Assembly: GCF_029395675.1 (NCBI RefSeq)
Contig: NZ_CP115184.1
Location: 2,170,001-2,234,000, forward strand
DNA length: 64,000 nt
Reading direction: 5' to 3'
From: Janibacter cremeus
GTDB taxonomy: Bacteria > Actinomycetota > Actinomycetes > Actinomycetales > Dermatophilaceae
Shown here one piece after another: positions 1-7,400 of this stretch; position 1 is the first letter of the stretch, and each line of letters starts with the position of its first letter. The translations under genes were made by a program, and so were the position numbers. The notes beneath the pieces were generated by a model. That model worked only from the letters and a program-made list of their open reading frames with translations. It ran no database searches and was not told the origin of the DNA.

Positions 1-1
1 C

Positions 2-898
2 GGCCCCCACTGGGACGGCAACGAGGTCTGGCTGCTCACCGCGGGCGGGGCGACCTTCGCCGCCTTCCCGCACTGGTACGCGACGATGTTCTCGGGGATG
101 TACCTGCCGCTGCTGCTCCTGCTCGTGACGCTCATCCTGCGCAACATGGGGCTGGAGTACCGGCACAAGCGCACCGATGCCGCGTGGGTGCGCCGATGGG
201 ACGTGGCGATCGTCGGCGGGTCGGTCATCGCCCCCTTCGTCGTCGGCGTGGCGCTGACCAACCTCGTCGTCGGGATGCCGATGAGCGAGCACCTCTCCGG
301 CACAACGGCGTACACCGAGTTCTCCGGGTCGGTCCTCGACCTCTTCACCCCGGTCACGCTGCTCGGTGGGCTCGCCCTGACCGCGCTGTGCCTGACCCAC
401 GGCGCCCACTTCGTCGCGCTGAAGACCAGCGGTCCGCTGCGGCAGGAGTCGCGCACCCTCGCCAGGCTCGCGGGGGCCGTGGCGGCCGCGCTCTCGGTCG
501 TGCTGCTCCTCGTCCTCGGCGCCGACCGCGGCACCGTGGCCTCGTGGGTGGCCGCGGGCGTCGCCGTCGTCGCGCTCGTCGTGGCGATCGCGGCCAACAC
601 GAAGGGGGCGGAGCGCCTCGCCTTCGTCGGCTCCTCCACGACGATCGCGATGGTCGTCGTCGGGTACTTCCTCATGCTCTCGCCCAATGCCATCAACGGT
701 CGCGACGCCGGCCCGGCGCTCACGCTCGAGGCGGCGGCAAGCTCGTCGATGACGCTGACGATCATGACCTGGGCGGCGCTGGTCTTCACGCCGATCATGC
801 TCGGGTACACCGTCTGGAGCTATTGGATCTTCCGGCGTCGGCTCTCGGTCGACCACATGGCCCGCCCGGACACCCGCACGGAGGAGATGGTGGGGTGA
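2..898 (+). CDS. cydB: Cytochrome bd ubiquinol oxidase subunit II (5' end outside window)
   Basis: Subunit II of the bd-type terminal oxidase, an integral membrane quinol oxidase. The reading frame is open from base 2, where the conserved stretch GPHWDGNEVWLLTAGG is visible, so the start lies upstream of the window and cydA is presumably further upstream. About 298 residues remain; typical CydB is 330-380. At least six hydrophobic segments follow. The stop overlaps the GTG of cydD (GTGA at 895-898), so the two are translationally coupled. The family call is firm because of the GNEVW motif and the cydDC neighbours. Confidence 0.93.
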   Translation, partial: GPHWDGNEVWLLTAGGATFAAFPHWYATMFSGMYLPLLLLLVTLILRNMGLEYRHKRTDAAWVRRWDVAIVGGSVIAPFVVGVALTNLVVGMPMSEHLSGTTAYTEFSGSVLDLFTPVTLLGGLALTALCLTHGAHFVALKTSGPLRQESRTLARLAGAVAAALSVVLLLVLGADRGTVASWVAAGVAVVALVVAIAANTKGAERLAFVGSSTTIAMVVVGYFLMLSPNAINGRDAGPALTLEAAASSSMTLTIMTWAALVFTPIMLGYTVWSYWIFRRRLSVDHMARPDTRTEEMVG

Positions 899-2517
899 GG
901 CCCTTCGACCCCCGGGTCCTCCGCGTCGCACCGGCCACCCGCGCACCGATCGCAGCGCTGGGTGCCATCGGCGTCGCCCAGGGTGTGGCGACGATCGCCA
1001 CGGCGTTCGCCCTCGCGCACCTGGTGGTGGCGGTCGTCCGTGGCGAGCCGCTCGTGGGGCCGCTCGTGTGGACCGGGGGGCTCTTCGCGGTCCGTGCCGT
1101 GCTCGGGGCGCTGTCGGAGCGGATCGCCGCTGCTGCAGGGGCGCTCGTCGCCACGCAGCTGCGCGACCAGCTCCTCGACGCGTGGTCGCGGCGCACGGTC
1201 GAGGAGCGGCCACCCCGTGATCGGGCGCTGACCCTGGCGACGCAGGGCACGAGCGCCGTCGAGCCCTACATCGCGAAGTACCTGCCGGCACTCATCGCGG
1301 CCGCGGTCGTGCCGGCACTCGCCATCGGCTGCCTGCTGCTCGTCGACTGGCCGAGCGCCGTGGTGGTCATCCTCACCGTGCCGCTGCTGCCGCTCTTCGC
1401 CGCGCTCATCGGGGCGACGACGCAGGAGGACACCGACCGCAGGTGGCACGCGCTGAGCGACCTCTCCGGGCACTTCCTCGACGTGATGCGCGGCCTGCCC
1501 ACCCTCGTCAGCTACGGCCGGGCGACGCGTCAGGTCACGACGATCAGCGCCGTCAGCCAGCGGCACCGGCGGGCGACGATGCGCACGCTGCGGCTGGCCT
1601 TCCTCTCCGCGGCCGCGCTGGAGCTGCTCGCGACGATCTCGGTGGCGATCGTGGCCGTCGTCGTCGGGCTGCGCCTGACCACCGGCTCGATGGAGCTGCT
1701 CGTCGCGCTGACCGCGATCCTCCTTGCGCCGGAGGCGTTCTGGCCGATCCGGCGGGTGGGTACCGAGTTCCACTCCGCCGCGGACGGATCGGCGGCCCTG
1801 TCGACGATCCTCGCCGAGCTCGAGGCGGGCGAAGGGAGGCCACACCTCCCTGCGGACACGCGGGTTGGTGCGCACGACCATGGGGAGGTGCGGCTGGTCG
1901 GGGTCGGATACGCCCACCCCGGCGCCGGGCGCCGGGTGCTCGGCGACGTCGACCTCACCGCCACCGGACCCGGTCTGACCGTGGTCACCGGGCCGTCCGG
2001 GTGCGGCAAGACCACCCTGCTCGAGGTCATCACCGGCACGCGCGCCCCGGACCGCGGCACGGTCGTCACGCCGCAGGTGCACCTGGTGACCCAGCGGCCC
2101 TTCCTCGGCGCGGGGACCATCCGCGCGAACCTCACCATCGGTGGCCCGCAGACCAACCAGGCCCTGTGGCAGGCGCTGCGCACGGTCGGCATGGACGGTG
2201 CCGTCGCCGCCCTGCCGGAGGGGCTCGACACCACCATCGGGGATGACGGCTTCGGCCTGTCGGCAGGGCAACGCTCCCGTCTCGTCCTCGCCCGTGCGCT
2301 GCTGTCGACCGCGCCCGTCGTGCTGCTCGACGAACCCACCGCCCACGTCGACCCCGACTCCACCGCCGTGCTCGGTGCCGTGATCACCGAGCTCGCCCGT
2401 ACCCGCACGGTCATCGCCGTCAGCCACCAGCCCGAGCTGGTCAGCCGCGCGGACCAGCACATCGACCTCGGTGCGGTGGCGACCGACGCGCCCGGTGAGG
2501 CGGTGGTGTCCCGGTGA
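895..2517 (+). CDS. cydD: Heterodimeric ABC exporter CydDC, subunit CydD
   Basis: Half of the CydDC transporter, which is needed for assembly of active cytochrome bd; heme/thiol transport has been proposed for the family. 540 residues. The N-terminal half is an ABC exporter membrane domain with about six hydrophobic segments. The C-terminal half has a Walker A (GPSGCGKTT near residue 366), a signature LSAGQRSRL and Walker B VVLLDEPT near residue 475. I chose GTG at 895 because it overlaps the cydB stop and gives the normal family length; longer readings upstream only run antiphase through cydB. The stop overlaps the cydC start. Confidence 0.92.
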   Translation: MRPFDPRVLRVAPATRAPIAALGAIGVAQGVATIATAFALAHLVVAVVRGEPLVGPLVWTGGLFAVRAVLGALSERIAAAAGALVATQLRDQLLDAWSRRTVEERPPRDRALTLATQGTSAVEPYIAKYLPALIAAAVVPALAIGCLLLVDWPSAVVVILTVPLLPLFAALIGATTQEDTDRRWHALSDLSGHFLDVMRGLPTLVSYGRATRQVTTISAVSQRHRRATMRTLRLAFLSAAALELLATISVAIVAVVVGLRLTTGSMELLVALTAILLAPEAFWPIRRVGTEFHSAADGSAALSTILAELEAGEGRPHLPADTRVGAHDHGEVRLVGVGYAHPGAGRRVLGDVDLTATGPGLTVVTGPSGCGKTTLLEVITGTRAPDRGTVVTPQVHLVTQRPFLGAGTIRANLTIGGPQTNQALWQALRTVGMDGAVAALPEGLDTTIGDDGFGLSAGQRSRLVLARALLSTAPVVLLDEPTAHVDPDSTAVLGAVITELARTRTVIAVSHQPELVSRADQHIDLGAVATDAPGEAVVSR

Positions 2518-4157
2518 TCCGCCCCCTTCGCCTCACGCCCGGGCTGCTCGTCGCCGGCCTCCTCGGCGGGGTCGCGACCGCCTCCGGCATCGCGCTCACG
2601 ACCACCTCCGGGTGGCTCATCGTGCGCGCCGACGAGGGCCCGCAGATCATGCTGCTGCTCACGGCGATCGTCGCGGTGCGCACCTTCGGCCTGGCGCGGC
2701 CGGTCTTCCGGTACTGGGAGCGGCTGCGCAGCCATGACGCCGCCCTGGCCGACCTCGCCGAGGCGCGTACCCGCACCTATGCCGATCTCGTCCCGCTCAC
2801 CCCCGCCCGGCTCGGCTCGCGCGGCCGCGCCGACGTCCTCACCGGCGTGGTCGACGACCTGACCGACGTCGTCGAGGCGTCCGTGCGCGTCACGGTCCCG
2901 GCGCTGTCCGCCCTGCTCGCGGGGGTCGGGGCGGCGGTGCTCACCGTGCTCGTCGACGCCCGGGTCGGTCTGACGCTCGCGGCGATGCTCCTGGCCACGG
3001 CCGGCGTCGCCGTCCTCGCCGACCGCCTCGAGGCACGCTCCCAGGCACGGGTCCTCGCAGCCCGCGCCGAGGTCGCCCGGGTGGCCCAGCTGACCACCGA
3101 CCACGCCGACGAGCTGCGCTCCATCGGCGGCACCGACACCGCCACCGGGTGGTTGCGCACCGCGCACGAGGCGTTGCGCGACAGCGTTGCCCGTCAGTCC
3201 CGCGGCCGCTCGCTCAGCGCCGCCGCCGTGCTCGTGATCACCGGGGCGGCGACCCTGGCGAGCGCGGCCTTCGCCGCCACCTCGACGGCGAGCGACCCGG
3301 TCCGCGCCCTCCTCGTCCTCGCCCCCGTCGCCGTCGGCGAGACGCTCGGTGTCCTCACCGACGCCACCCGTGCGCTCGCCCGGGCCCGCGCCTGCGCGGA
3401 GCGCCTCGACGACCTGCGCAACCGGGTCCCGGCCGTGACCGACCCGGCCGGGGCGGACCCCCTTCGCGTGGAAGGGATCCCGCGGCTGCGGCTGAGCGGG
3501 CTCACCGCGGGCTGGCACCCCGGGCGCACCGACATCGGGCCGCTCGACCTCACCATCGGCCCCGGCGAGCGGATCGCGATCACCGGGCCGAACGGCAGCG
3601 GCAAGTCCACCCTCCTGGCGGTCCTCGCCCGCCACCTCGACCCGACGGCGGGCAGCTACACGGTCGACGGCACCGACGTCACGAAGGCCCCGTTGGAGGA
3701 CGTGCGGGCACTCTTCGCCCTCGTCGACGACGAGCCGCACGTCCTCGCGGGCAGCCTCCGCGCCAACCTGGCCCTCGCCGCCCCCGAGGCCGACGACGCG
3801 CAGCTGGTCTCCGCCCTTCGCCGGGCAGGTCTCGGTGGGTGGCTCGACGACCTCCCCGACGGCCTCGACACCCGGCTGGGCGCCGGCGGCACCGGCGTCT
3901 CCGGGGGCGAGCGGACGAGGCTGTCGATCGCCCGCGCCATCGCCAGCGGTCGGCCGGTCATCCTGCTCGACGAGCCGGTCGCCCACCTCGACCACCCGAC
4001 CGCCACGGCGGTCATCACCGACCTGCTCGAGCACGCGGGCGACCGCTCGGTGGTCATGGTGACCCACCACGGCGTCGGTCTGGAGCGGATGGACCGCATC
4101 GTGACCACGACGAGCGAAGGGAGGACCAGCCATGCCGAAGCACGCATCCCTGGGTGA
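2514..4157 (+). CDS. cydC: Heterodimeric ABC exporter CydDC, subunit CydC
   Basis: Second half-transporter of CydDC, 547 residues, starting with GTG inside the cydD stop (GTGA). The membrane domain occupies roughly residues 1-300. The nucleotide-binding domain has Walker A GPNGSGKST, signature VSGGERTRL and Walker B VILLDEP. The protein closes the cydBDC cluster; the convergent L,D-transpeptidase gene ends only 17 bases downstream. A strong Shine-Dalgarno-like GGGAGG near 4120 sits just before a 25-codon reading frame (4132-4209) that spans the cydC end; I do not call it as a gene. Confidence 0.92.
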   Translation: MIRPLRLTPGLLVAGLLGGVATASGIALTTTSGWLIVRADEGPQIMLLLTAIVAVRTFGLARPVFRYWERLRSHDAALADLAEARTRTYADLVPLTPARLGSRGRADVLTGVVDDLTDVVEASVRVTVPALSALLAGVGAAVLTVLVDARVGLTLAAMLLATAGVAVLADRLEARSQARVLAARAEVARVAQLTTDHADELRSIGGTDTATGWLRTAHEALRDSVARQSRGRSLSAAAVLVITGAATLASAAFAATSTASDPVRALLVLAPVAVGETLGVLTDATRALARARACAERLDDLRNRVPAVTDPAGADPLRVEGIPRLRLSGLTAGWHPGRTDIGPLDLTIGPGERIAITGPNGSGKSTLLAVLARHLDPTAGSYTVDGTDVTKAPLEDVRALFALVDDEPHVLAGSLRANLALAAPEADDAQLVSALRRAGLGGWLDDLPDGLDTRLGAGGTGVSGGERTRLSIARAIASGRPVILLDEPVAHLDHPTATAVITDLLEHAGDRSVVMVTHHGVGLERMDRIVTTTSEGRTSHAEARIPG

Positions 4158-4174
4158 CCCCGAGCAGCGGCGGG

Positions 4175-5203
4175 TCAGTGCACGACGACGGTGGTCCCGA
4201 GGGGCATGAGGTCCTGCGACCAGATCAGGTCCATGGCCGGATTGCTCACGCGCGCGCACCCGTGCGAGGCGGGGTAGCCCGGGACCGACCCGAGGCCGTG
4301 GACGGCGATGCCCCGGTTGAAGTAGCGCGGCCGGTAGAGCGTGCCCAGCTTGGCCTCGTCCCACCCGTCGACGAAGCGGAAGACCGAGAACGTCCCGGGC
4401 CGCGTGGTCGCGATGGCAGGTGTGCCCTGCGAGGAGATGTACCGCTCCCCCGAGCCGGTGCTCGTGTGCAGGACGTACTTCACGGCGCCGCCGCGGACGA
4501 CGAGCAGCACCTGGCGGGCGAGGTCCACCTCGATGCGGTTGGCGGGTCCACCGTGGACGGGCGGCCGCACGCCTCGCTCGAGCGCGGACAGCGTGCGCGG
4601 CCCGGCGAGGCCGTCGCGGCCCAGGCCGGCGGAGCCCTGCAACGCCATGACGGCCTGGGTCGTCAGGTGCCCGTAGCCACCGTCGGGGGTCCCCAGCCAG
4701 TACCCGAGGGAGGACAGCTGCCGCTGCAGCTCGAGCACCGCGGGACCGGAGTCGCCGGGGCGCAGGGTGGTCTCCTCGGGCGTGGGCTCCGGCGTCGGCT
4801 CCGGCGTGGGGGTCGGCTCGGGGCTCGGTGGCGGGGTCGACGGCTCTTGGGTGGGCGTCGGCTCGGCGGTGGGTGTCGTGGTGCTCGGCTCCGACGTCGT
4901 GGGCGTCGGCGTCGTGGGCGTCGGCGTCGTGGGCGTCGGCGTCGTGGGCGTCGGCGTCGGTGGGGCCGTCGGCTCGGGTGAGGTGGTCGTGGTGCGCGTG
5001 GAGGGCTGCGTGGAGGAGCTCGTGGTGGTGGACGACGAGCTGGTGGACGACGACGAGCTCCTCGTCGTCTGCTCGCTCGGGGACGTGCTCGTCGAGCTCG
5101 TCGGCTCGGGGTCGCGTGCCTCCGGCGCCCCCTGCGCGCCGCACCCCGCGAGCAGCGCTGCCGTCGCGAGCGCTGCCGCCGCCCTGCTGGTCCGCATCGT
5201 CAT
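4175..5203 (-). CDS. L,D-transpeptidase lipoprotein with peptidoglycan-binding domain
   Basis: Predicted extracytoplasmic L,D-transpeptidase (YkuD fold) that forms 3-3 crosslinks or attaches substrates to peptidoglycan. I start at ATG 5203, giving 342 residues with a lipoprotein signal peptide (lipobox LAGC, Cys21); a longer in-frame start would bury the signal peptide behind an Arg-rich tail. Order: signal, a Ser/Thr/Pro-rich linker with TPTTP repeats (about residues 30-140), a PG_binding_1 domain (LRPGDSGPAV onwards) and a C-terminal YkuD domain with catalytic motif SHGCARV (Cys316) preceded by HGLG. The low-complexity linker probably spans the wall. It is convergent with cydC. Confidence 0.88.
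   Translation of the reverse strand: MTMRTSRAAAALATAALLAGCGAQGAPEARDPEPTSSTSTSPSEQTTRSSSSSTSSSSTTTSSSTQPSTRTTTTSPEPTAPPTPTPTTPTPTTPTPTTPTPTTSEPSTTTPTAEPTPTQEPSTPPPSPEPTPTPEPTPEPTPEETTLRPGDSGPAVLELQRQLSSLGYWLGTPDGGYGHLTTQAVMALQGSAGLGRDGLAGPRTLSALERGVRPPVHGGPANRIEVDLARQVLLVVRGGAVKYVLHTSTGSGERYISSQGTPAIATTRPGTFSVFRFVDGWDEAKLGTLYRPRYFNRGIAVHGLGSVPGYPASHGCARVSNPAMDLIWSQDLMPLGTTVVVH
4896..4955 (+). repeat. 15-bp coding tandem repeat, four copies
   Basis: Four exact head-to-tail copies of GTCGTGGGCGTCGGC (plus strand). On the minus strand they encode the Thr/Pro linker of the L,D-transpeptidase lipoprotein. Each unit is five codons, so copy-number change keeps the frame and only alters the spacer length between lipid anchor and enzyme. 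Confidence 0.9.
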
Positions 5204-5559
5204 GTGTCCTCGTACCCCTCGTCCTCGTCCGCGTGCAGTCTCCTGACCCCGGACGCCCTCTCCCCCGCCCTTGTTGCGTGTCGCCGCAGACTGTGACCGT
5301 TGCGTGACCCGCGCCCACGGTCGGGGGCGAGCGGGGGCAGGGGCACGGTTCGCAATCCCCTCGTCGCGCACTATCCTCGCTACGCCGGTGTGTTACCGGG
5401 CTCACGCTCGGCGGCCCCGGCGCGAAGGACGACCGGCTCGGTGGACCCCTGCCGTGATCGTCGACAACGCCCTCGCCACACACGGGCTTGCCCCGAGGAG
5501 GACCACGCTGTGCTTGATGACCTGCAGATGACGCACTCGTCCCTGGACGTGAGCCTGTG
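5204..5559. promoter_or_regulatory. Divergent intergenic region with a promoter candidate
   Basis: A 356-base gap between the divergent L,D-transpeptidase and zinc-ribbon genes. Rightward promoter candidate: TTCGCA at 5349-5354 and TATCCT at 5372-5377, 17 bases apart. The last 50 bases hold a short leader reading frame described separately. I see no other gene here; long antisense readings through the region have no family features. Confidence 0.35.
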
Positions 5560-5560
5560 A
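5510..5560 (+). CDS. Putative 16-residue leader ORF coupled to the zinc-ribbon gene
   Basis: GTG-initiated frame encoding VLDDLQMTHSSLDVSL, preceded by a near-perfect Shine-Dalgarno GAGGAGG at 5495-5501 with an 8-base spacer. Its TGA overlaps the ATG of the next gene (TGATG at 5558-5562). The downstream gene has no Shine-Dalgarno of its own, so ribosomes probably reach it by termination-reinitiation on this leader. Whether the peptide itself matters is unknown; no homology is recognised. Confidence 0.4.
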   Translation: MLDDLQMTHSSLDVSL

Positions 5561-5832
5561 TGAGCGACCTGCCCGCTGCCGGCGACTCCGGCTGGAGCGA
5601 CCCCGACACGCTCGGCGCGATCCCTCCGGTCCGCACCATCACCTACTGCGGCCACTGCGGTGAGTCGGCATCGAAGAAGAGCCACGTGCTCTGCCGCCAG
5701 CGCCTCGAGCAGGGTCCGCCGCAGTACTGCCCGACCTGCCGGCGCCGCCTGACGGTGAACGAGACCGGGGAGGGCTGGGTCGCCCAGTGCAAGAAGCACG
5801 GGGAGACGTCCGGGACGATCACGCGGGCCTGA
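5560..5832 (+). CDS. Small zinc-ribbon protein resembling biotin synthase auxiliary protein BsaP
   Basis: 90 residues with four cysteine/histidine clusters: YCGHCG, an H-x3-C followed by RQRLE, YCPTCRRRL, and a terminal GWVAQCKKHG. This pattern matches what I remember of the actinobacterial BsaP family, small proteins that support BioB in biotin synthesis and are normally encoded next to bioB. No bioB is present in this window, but a biotin importer (bioYMN) lies 8 kb downstream. ATG 5560 is chosen because it overlaps the stop of the short leader frame; an in-frame GTG three bases upstream is the alternative. The BsaP identity is a motif-level call; a generic zinc-ribbon protein remains possible. 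Confidence 0.6.
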   Translation: MSDLPAAGDSGWSDPDTLGAIPPVRTITYCGHCGESASKKSHVLCRQRLEQGPPQYCPTCRRRLTVNETGEGWVAQCKKHGETSGTITRA

Positions 5833-5851
5833 GGCAGACCAGTTCTGCATA

Positions 5852-5907
5852 CTTGTGCCCTACCTCGTGTGGTGGGATGCATCCCGTGACATGAGGTAGG
5901 GCACAAG
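5852..5907. repeat. 56-bp palindromic repeat, copy 1
   Basis: Perfect 15-bp outer arms (CTTGTGCCCTACCTC at 5852-5866 and its complement at 5893-5907) around a centre that contains the 12-bp palindrome GGGATGCATCCC. A second copy of identical length lies at 59398-59453. It sits just after the zinc-ribbon gene and could act as a terminator, although no T-tract follows. Confidence 0.8.
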
Positions 5908-6003
5908 CCCCGACGCACGCGGGGCGAAGGGGGGAAGCCCCCCCTTCCCCCTGCTCAGCCGCGCGGACGGAATCACCCCAGCACCCCGGCGTTCGGTCAG
6001 ATG

Positions 6004-6031
6004 GTTGAACTTGCTACTATTTTTGTTGAAC
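6004..6031 (+). promoter_or_regulatory. Direct-repeat operator/promoter candidate before FMN reductase
   Basis: Two copies of GTTGAAC (6004-6010 and 6025-6031) are 21 bp apart, two helical turns, in an unusually AT-rich stretch 40-60 bases before the gene. TACTAT at 6015-6020 is a plausible -10-like element between them. The spacing suits a dimeric regulator on one DNA face; which regulator is unknown. Confidence 0.35.
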
Positions 6032-6068
6032 CTTCATCTTCACTGACCACCCCACAAGGGAGCCTCGT

Positions 6069-6608
6069 ATGAACGTCATCGTCCTCGTCGGCAGCCTCCG
6101 CGCCGACTCCACGAACCGCCAGCTCGCCCAGAACGCGATCGCCCAGCTCCCCGAGGGCAGCACCGCCCGGGTCTTCGACCGCGTCGCCGAGCTGCCGCAC
6201 TACTCCGAGGACCTGGACGCCGAGGGTCGCGCCCCGGCCGTCGCCGAGGAGCTGCGCGGCGCCATCGCGGACGCCGACGCACTGATCGCCGTGACGCCGG
6301 AGTACAACGGCACCCTCTCGAGCGTCATGAAGAACGCCATCGACTGGGCCTCACGCCCCTACGGCCAGGCCTGCGTCACCGGCAAGCGCACCATCGTGCT
6401 CGCGGCCTCCGGCTCCCCGTACGCCGCGAAGTGGGCCCGCACCGACGCCGTGCGCGCCCTCCAGGGCGCCGGCGCCGACGTCGTCGAGGACACCTTCGGG
6501 GTGGGGACCTCCCACGAGGCCTTCGTCGACGGCACGCTGGTCGACGCCGAGGCCCTCGCCGAGCTGCGGGCCCTCGTCGGCCGCCTCGCCCCCGCCCCCG
6601 TCGCCTGA
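6069..6608 (+). CDS. NADPH-dependent FMN reductase family protein
   Basis: 179-residue flavodoxin-like reductase of the SsuE/ChrR/NQO type, expected to reduce FMN or quinones with NAD(P)H in the cytoplasm. Visible signatures: GSLRADSTNRQLA near the N-terminus (FMN phosphate binding) and PEYNGTLSSVMKNAIDW in the middle (family hallmark). AAGGGAG lies eight bases before the ATG. The gene is followed by a strong hairpin terminator and appears monocistronic. The exact substrate cannot be told from sequence. Confidence 0.85.
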   Translation: MNVIVLVGSLRADSTNRQLAQNAIAQLPEGSTARVFDRVAELPHYSEDLDAEGRAPAVAEELRGAIADADALIAVTPEYNGTLSSVMKNAIDWASRPYGQACVTGKRTIVLAASGSPYAAKWARTDAVRALQGAGADVVEDTFGVGTSHEAFVDGTLVDAEALAELRALVGRLAPAPVA

Positions 6609-6625
6609 CGCACCGCACCGCTTGA

Positions 6626-6664
6626 CCGAAGGGCCGTCGTCCACCGCGGACGGCGGCCCTTCGG
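6626..6664 (+). terminator. Hairpin terminator after FMN reductase
   Basis: Perfect 11-bp arms CCGAAGGGCCG (6626-6636) and CGGCCCTTCGG (6654-6664), with further pairing inside (CGTCC/GGACG). No long T-run, as is common in GC-rich actinobacteria. Confidence 0.75.
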
Positions 6665-6682
6665 GTTGTCTGCCGCAGACGA

Positions 6683-6735
6683 TTTTGCACCATCGGCGAG
6701 ATAGTGCAGAATGCACTCCATGGCGAATAGTGCAA
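6683..6735 (+). promoter_or_regulatory. Likely autoregulatory operator of the TetR/MMPL pair
   Basis: The dyad AGTGCA-GAA-TGCACT (6703-6717) is a perfect 6-3-6 inverted repeat. The half-site recurs as TTTTGCAC at 6683-6690 and AGTGCAA at 6729-6735, so three or four TGCAC-type half-sites cover the start of the tetR gene. This is the usual design for a TetR repressor controlling itself and the adjacent exporter; binding is inferred. Confidence 0.6.
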
Positions 6736-7334
6736 CCCTGGGGCGTCGGCAGACGATCATCGCCGCCGCCCAGCGCCTGGCCGTCAAGCGCGGCTACTCC
6801 GGCTTTACCGTCGAGGACCTCGCTGCCGCGGTGGGGTGCTCGCGCCGCACCCTCTTCAACCACGTCTCCTCGAAGGAGGAGGCCGTCCTCGGCGTCCTCC
6901 CCGAGATCACCGAGGAGCAGGTCGGCGTCCTGCGCGCCGGCGGCCCGACCGGCGACCTCGTCGAGGACCTCGTCGCGACGATCATCGACTGCCTCGGCGG
7001 CGACGACGCGACGGCCGAGGACTGGCAGCGCCTCCAGGACGTCGTGCGCCGCAACCCCGAGCTGCTCGTGCGGGTCCAGGACCACCTCGACGAGCTGCGC
7101 GACTCGCTCGTCACCCACCTCGCCGCCCGCGACGGCGTCAGCGAGGAGCAGGCCCGCATCACCCTGTCCGTCACCGCCGCCGTCGTCGGCCTGGCCGTCG
7201 AGGGCCTCATCGAGGACCCCGGCGCCGGCAGCCTGCGCGAGCGCACCCACCACAACCTCGCCCTCGCCCGGGAGGTCCTCTCCCCCGCGGGCCGGCCCGG
7301 CACCACCGCGCGCCGCTCCACGCAGCCCGGCTGA
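6720..7334 (+). CDS. TetR/AcrR family transcriptional regulator
   Basis: About 204 residues. The N-terminal helix-turn-helix is clear (GYSGFTVEDLAAAVGCSRRTLFNHV, abbreviated pattern FTVEDLA...SRRTLFNH), followed by an all-helical ligand domain. It lies 66 bases before an MMPL exporter on the same strand, so it probably represses that pump. A dyad with extra half-sites lies across its 5' end. ATG 6711 (three residues longer) is the alternative start; neither has a good Shine-Dalgarno, so a leaderless message is possible. Confidence 0.85.
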   Translation: MANSATLGRRQTIIAAAQRLAVKRGYSGFTVEDLAAAVGCSRRTLFNHVSSKEEAVLGVLPEITEEQVGVLRAGGPTGDLVEDLVATIIDCLGGDDATAEDWQRLQDVVRRNPELLVRVQDHLDELRDSLVTHLAARDGVSEEQARITLSVTAAVVGLAVEGLIEDPGAGSLRERTHHNLALAREVLSPAGRPGTTARRSTQPG

Positions 7335-7400
7335 CCCCCTTCGTCCTCCTCCGGCCCCGACGACGTGGCCACCACCCACACGCCCCGAAAGGCACCCACC

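Noticed and set aside
4132..4209. A 25-codon frame with a strong GGGAGG ribosome site at the end of cydC
   Set aside because: It lies within cydC and runs into the convergent gene; no conservation evidence. The ribosome site could be chance.
4896..4955. Possible CRISPR or regulatory repeat array
   Set aside because: The four 15-bp units are contiguous, without spacers, and encode the Thr/Pro linker of a lipoprotein.
1530..5642. A very long minus-strand open frame (over 1300 codons) across the cydDC region
   Set aside because: It is antisense to cydD and cydC, whose domains are complete, and its product is low-complexity Arg/Gly/Asp sequence. High GC keeps antisense frames open.
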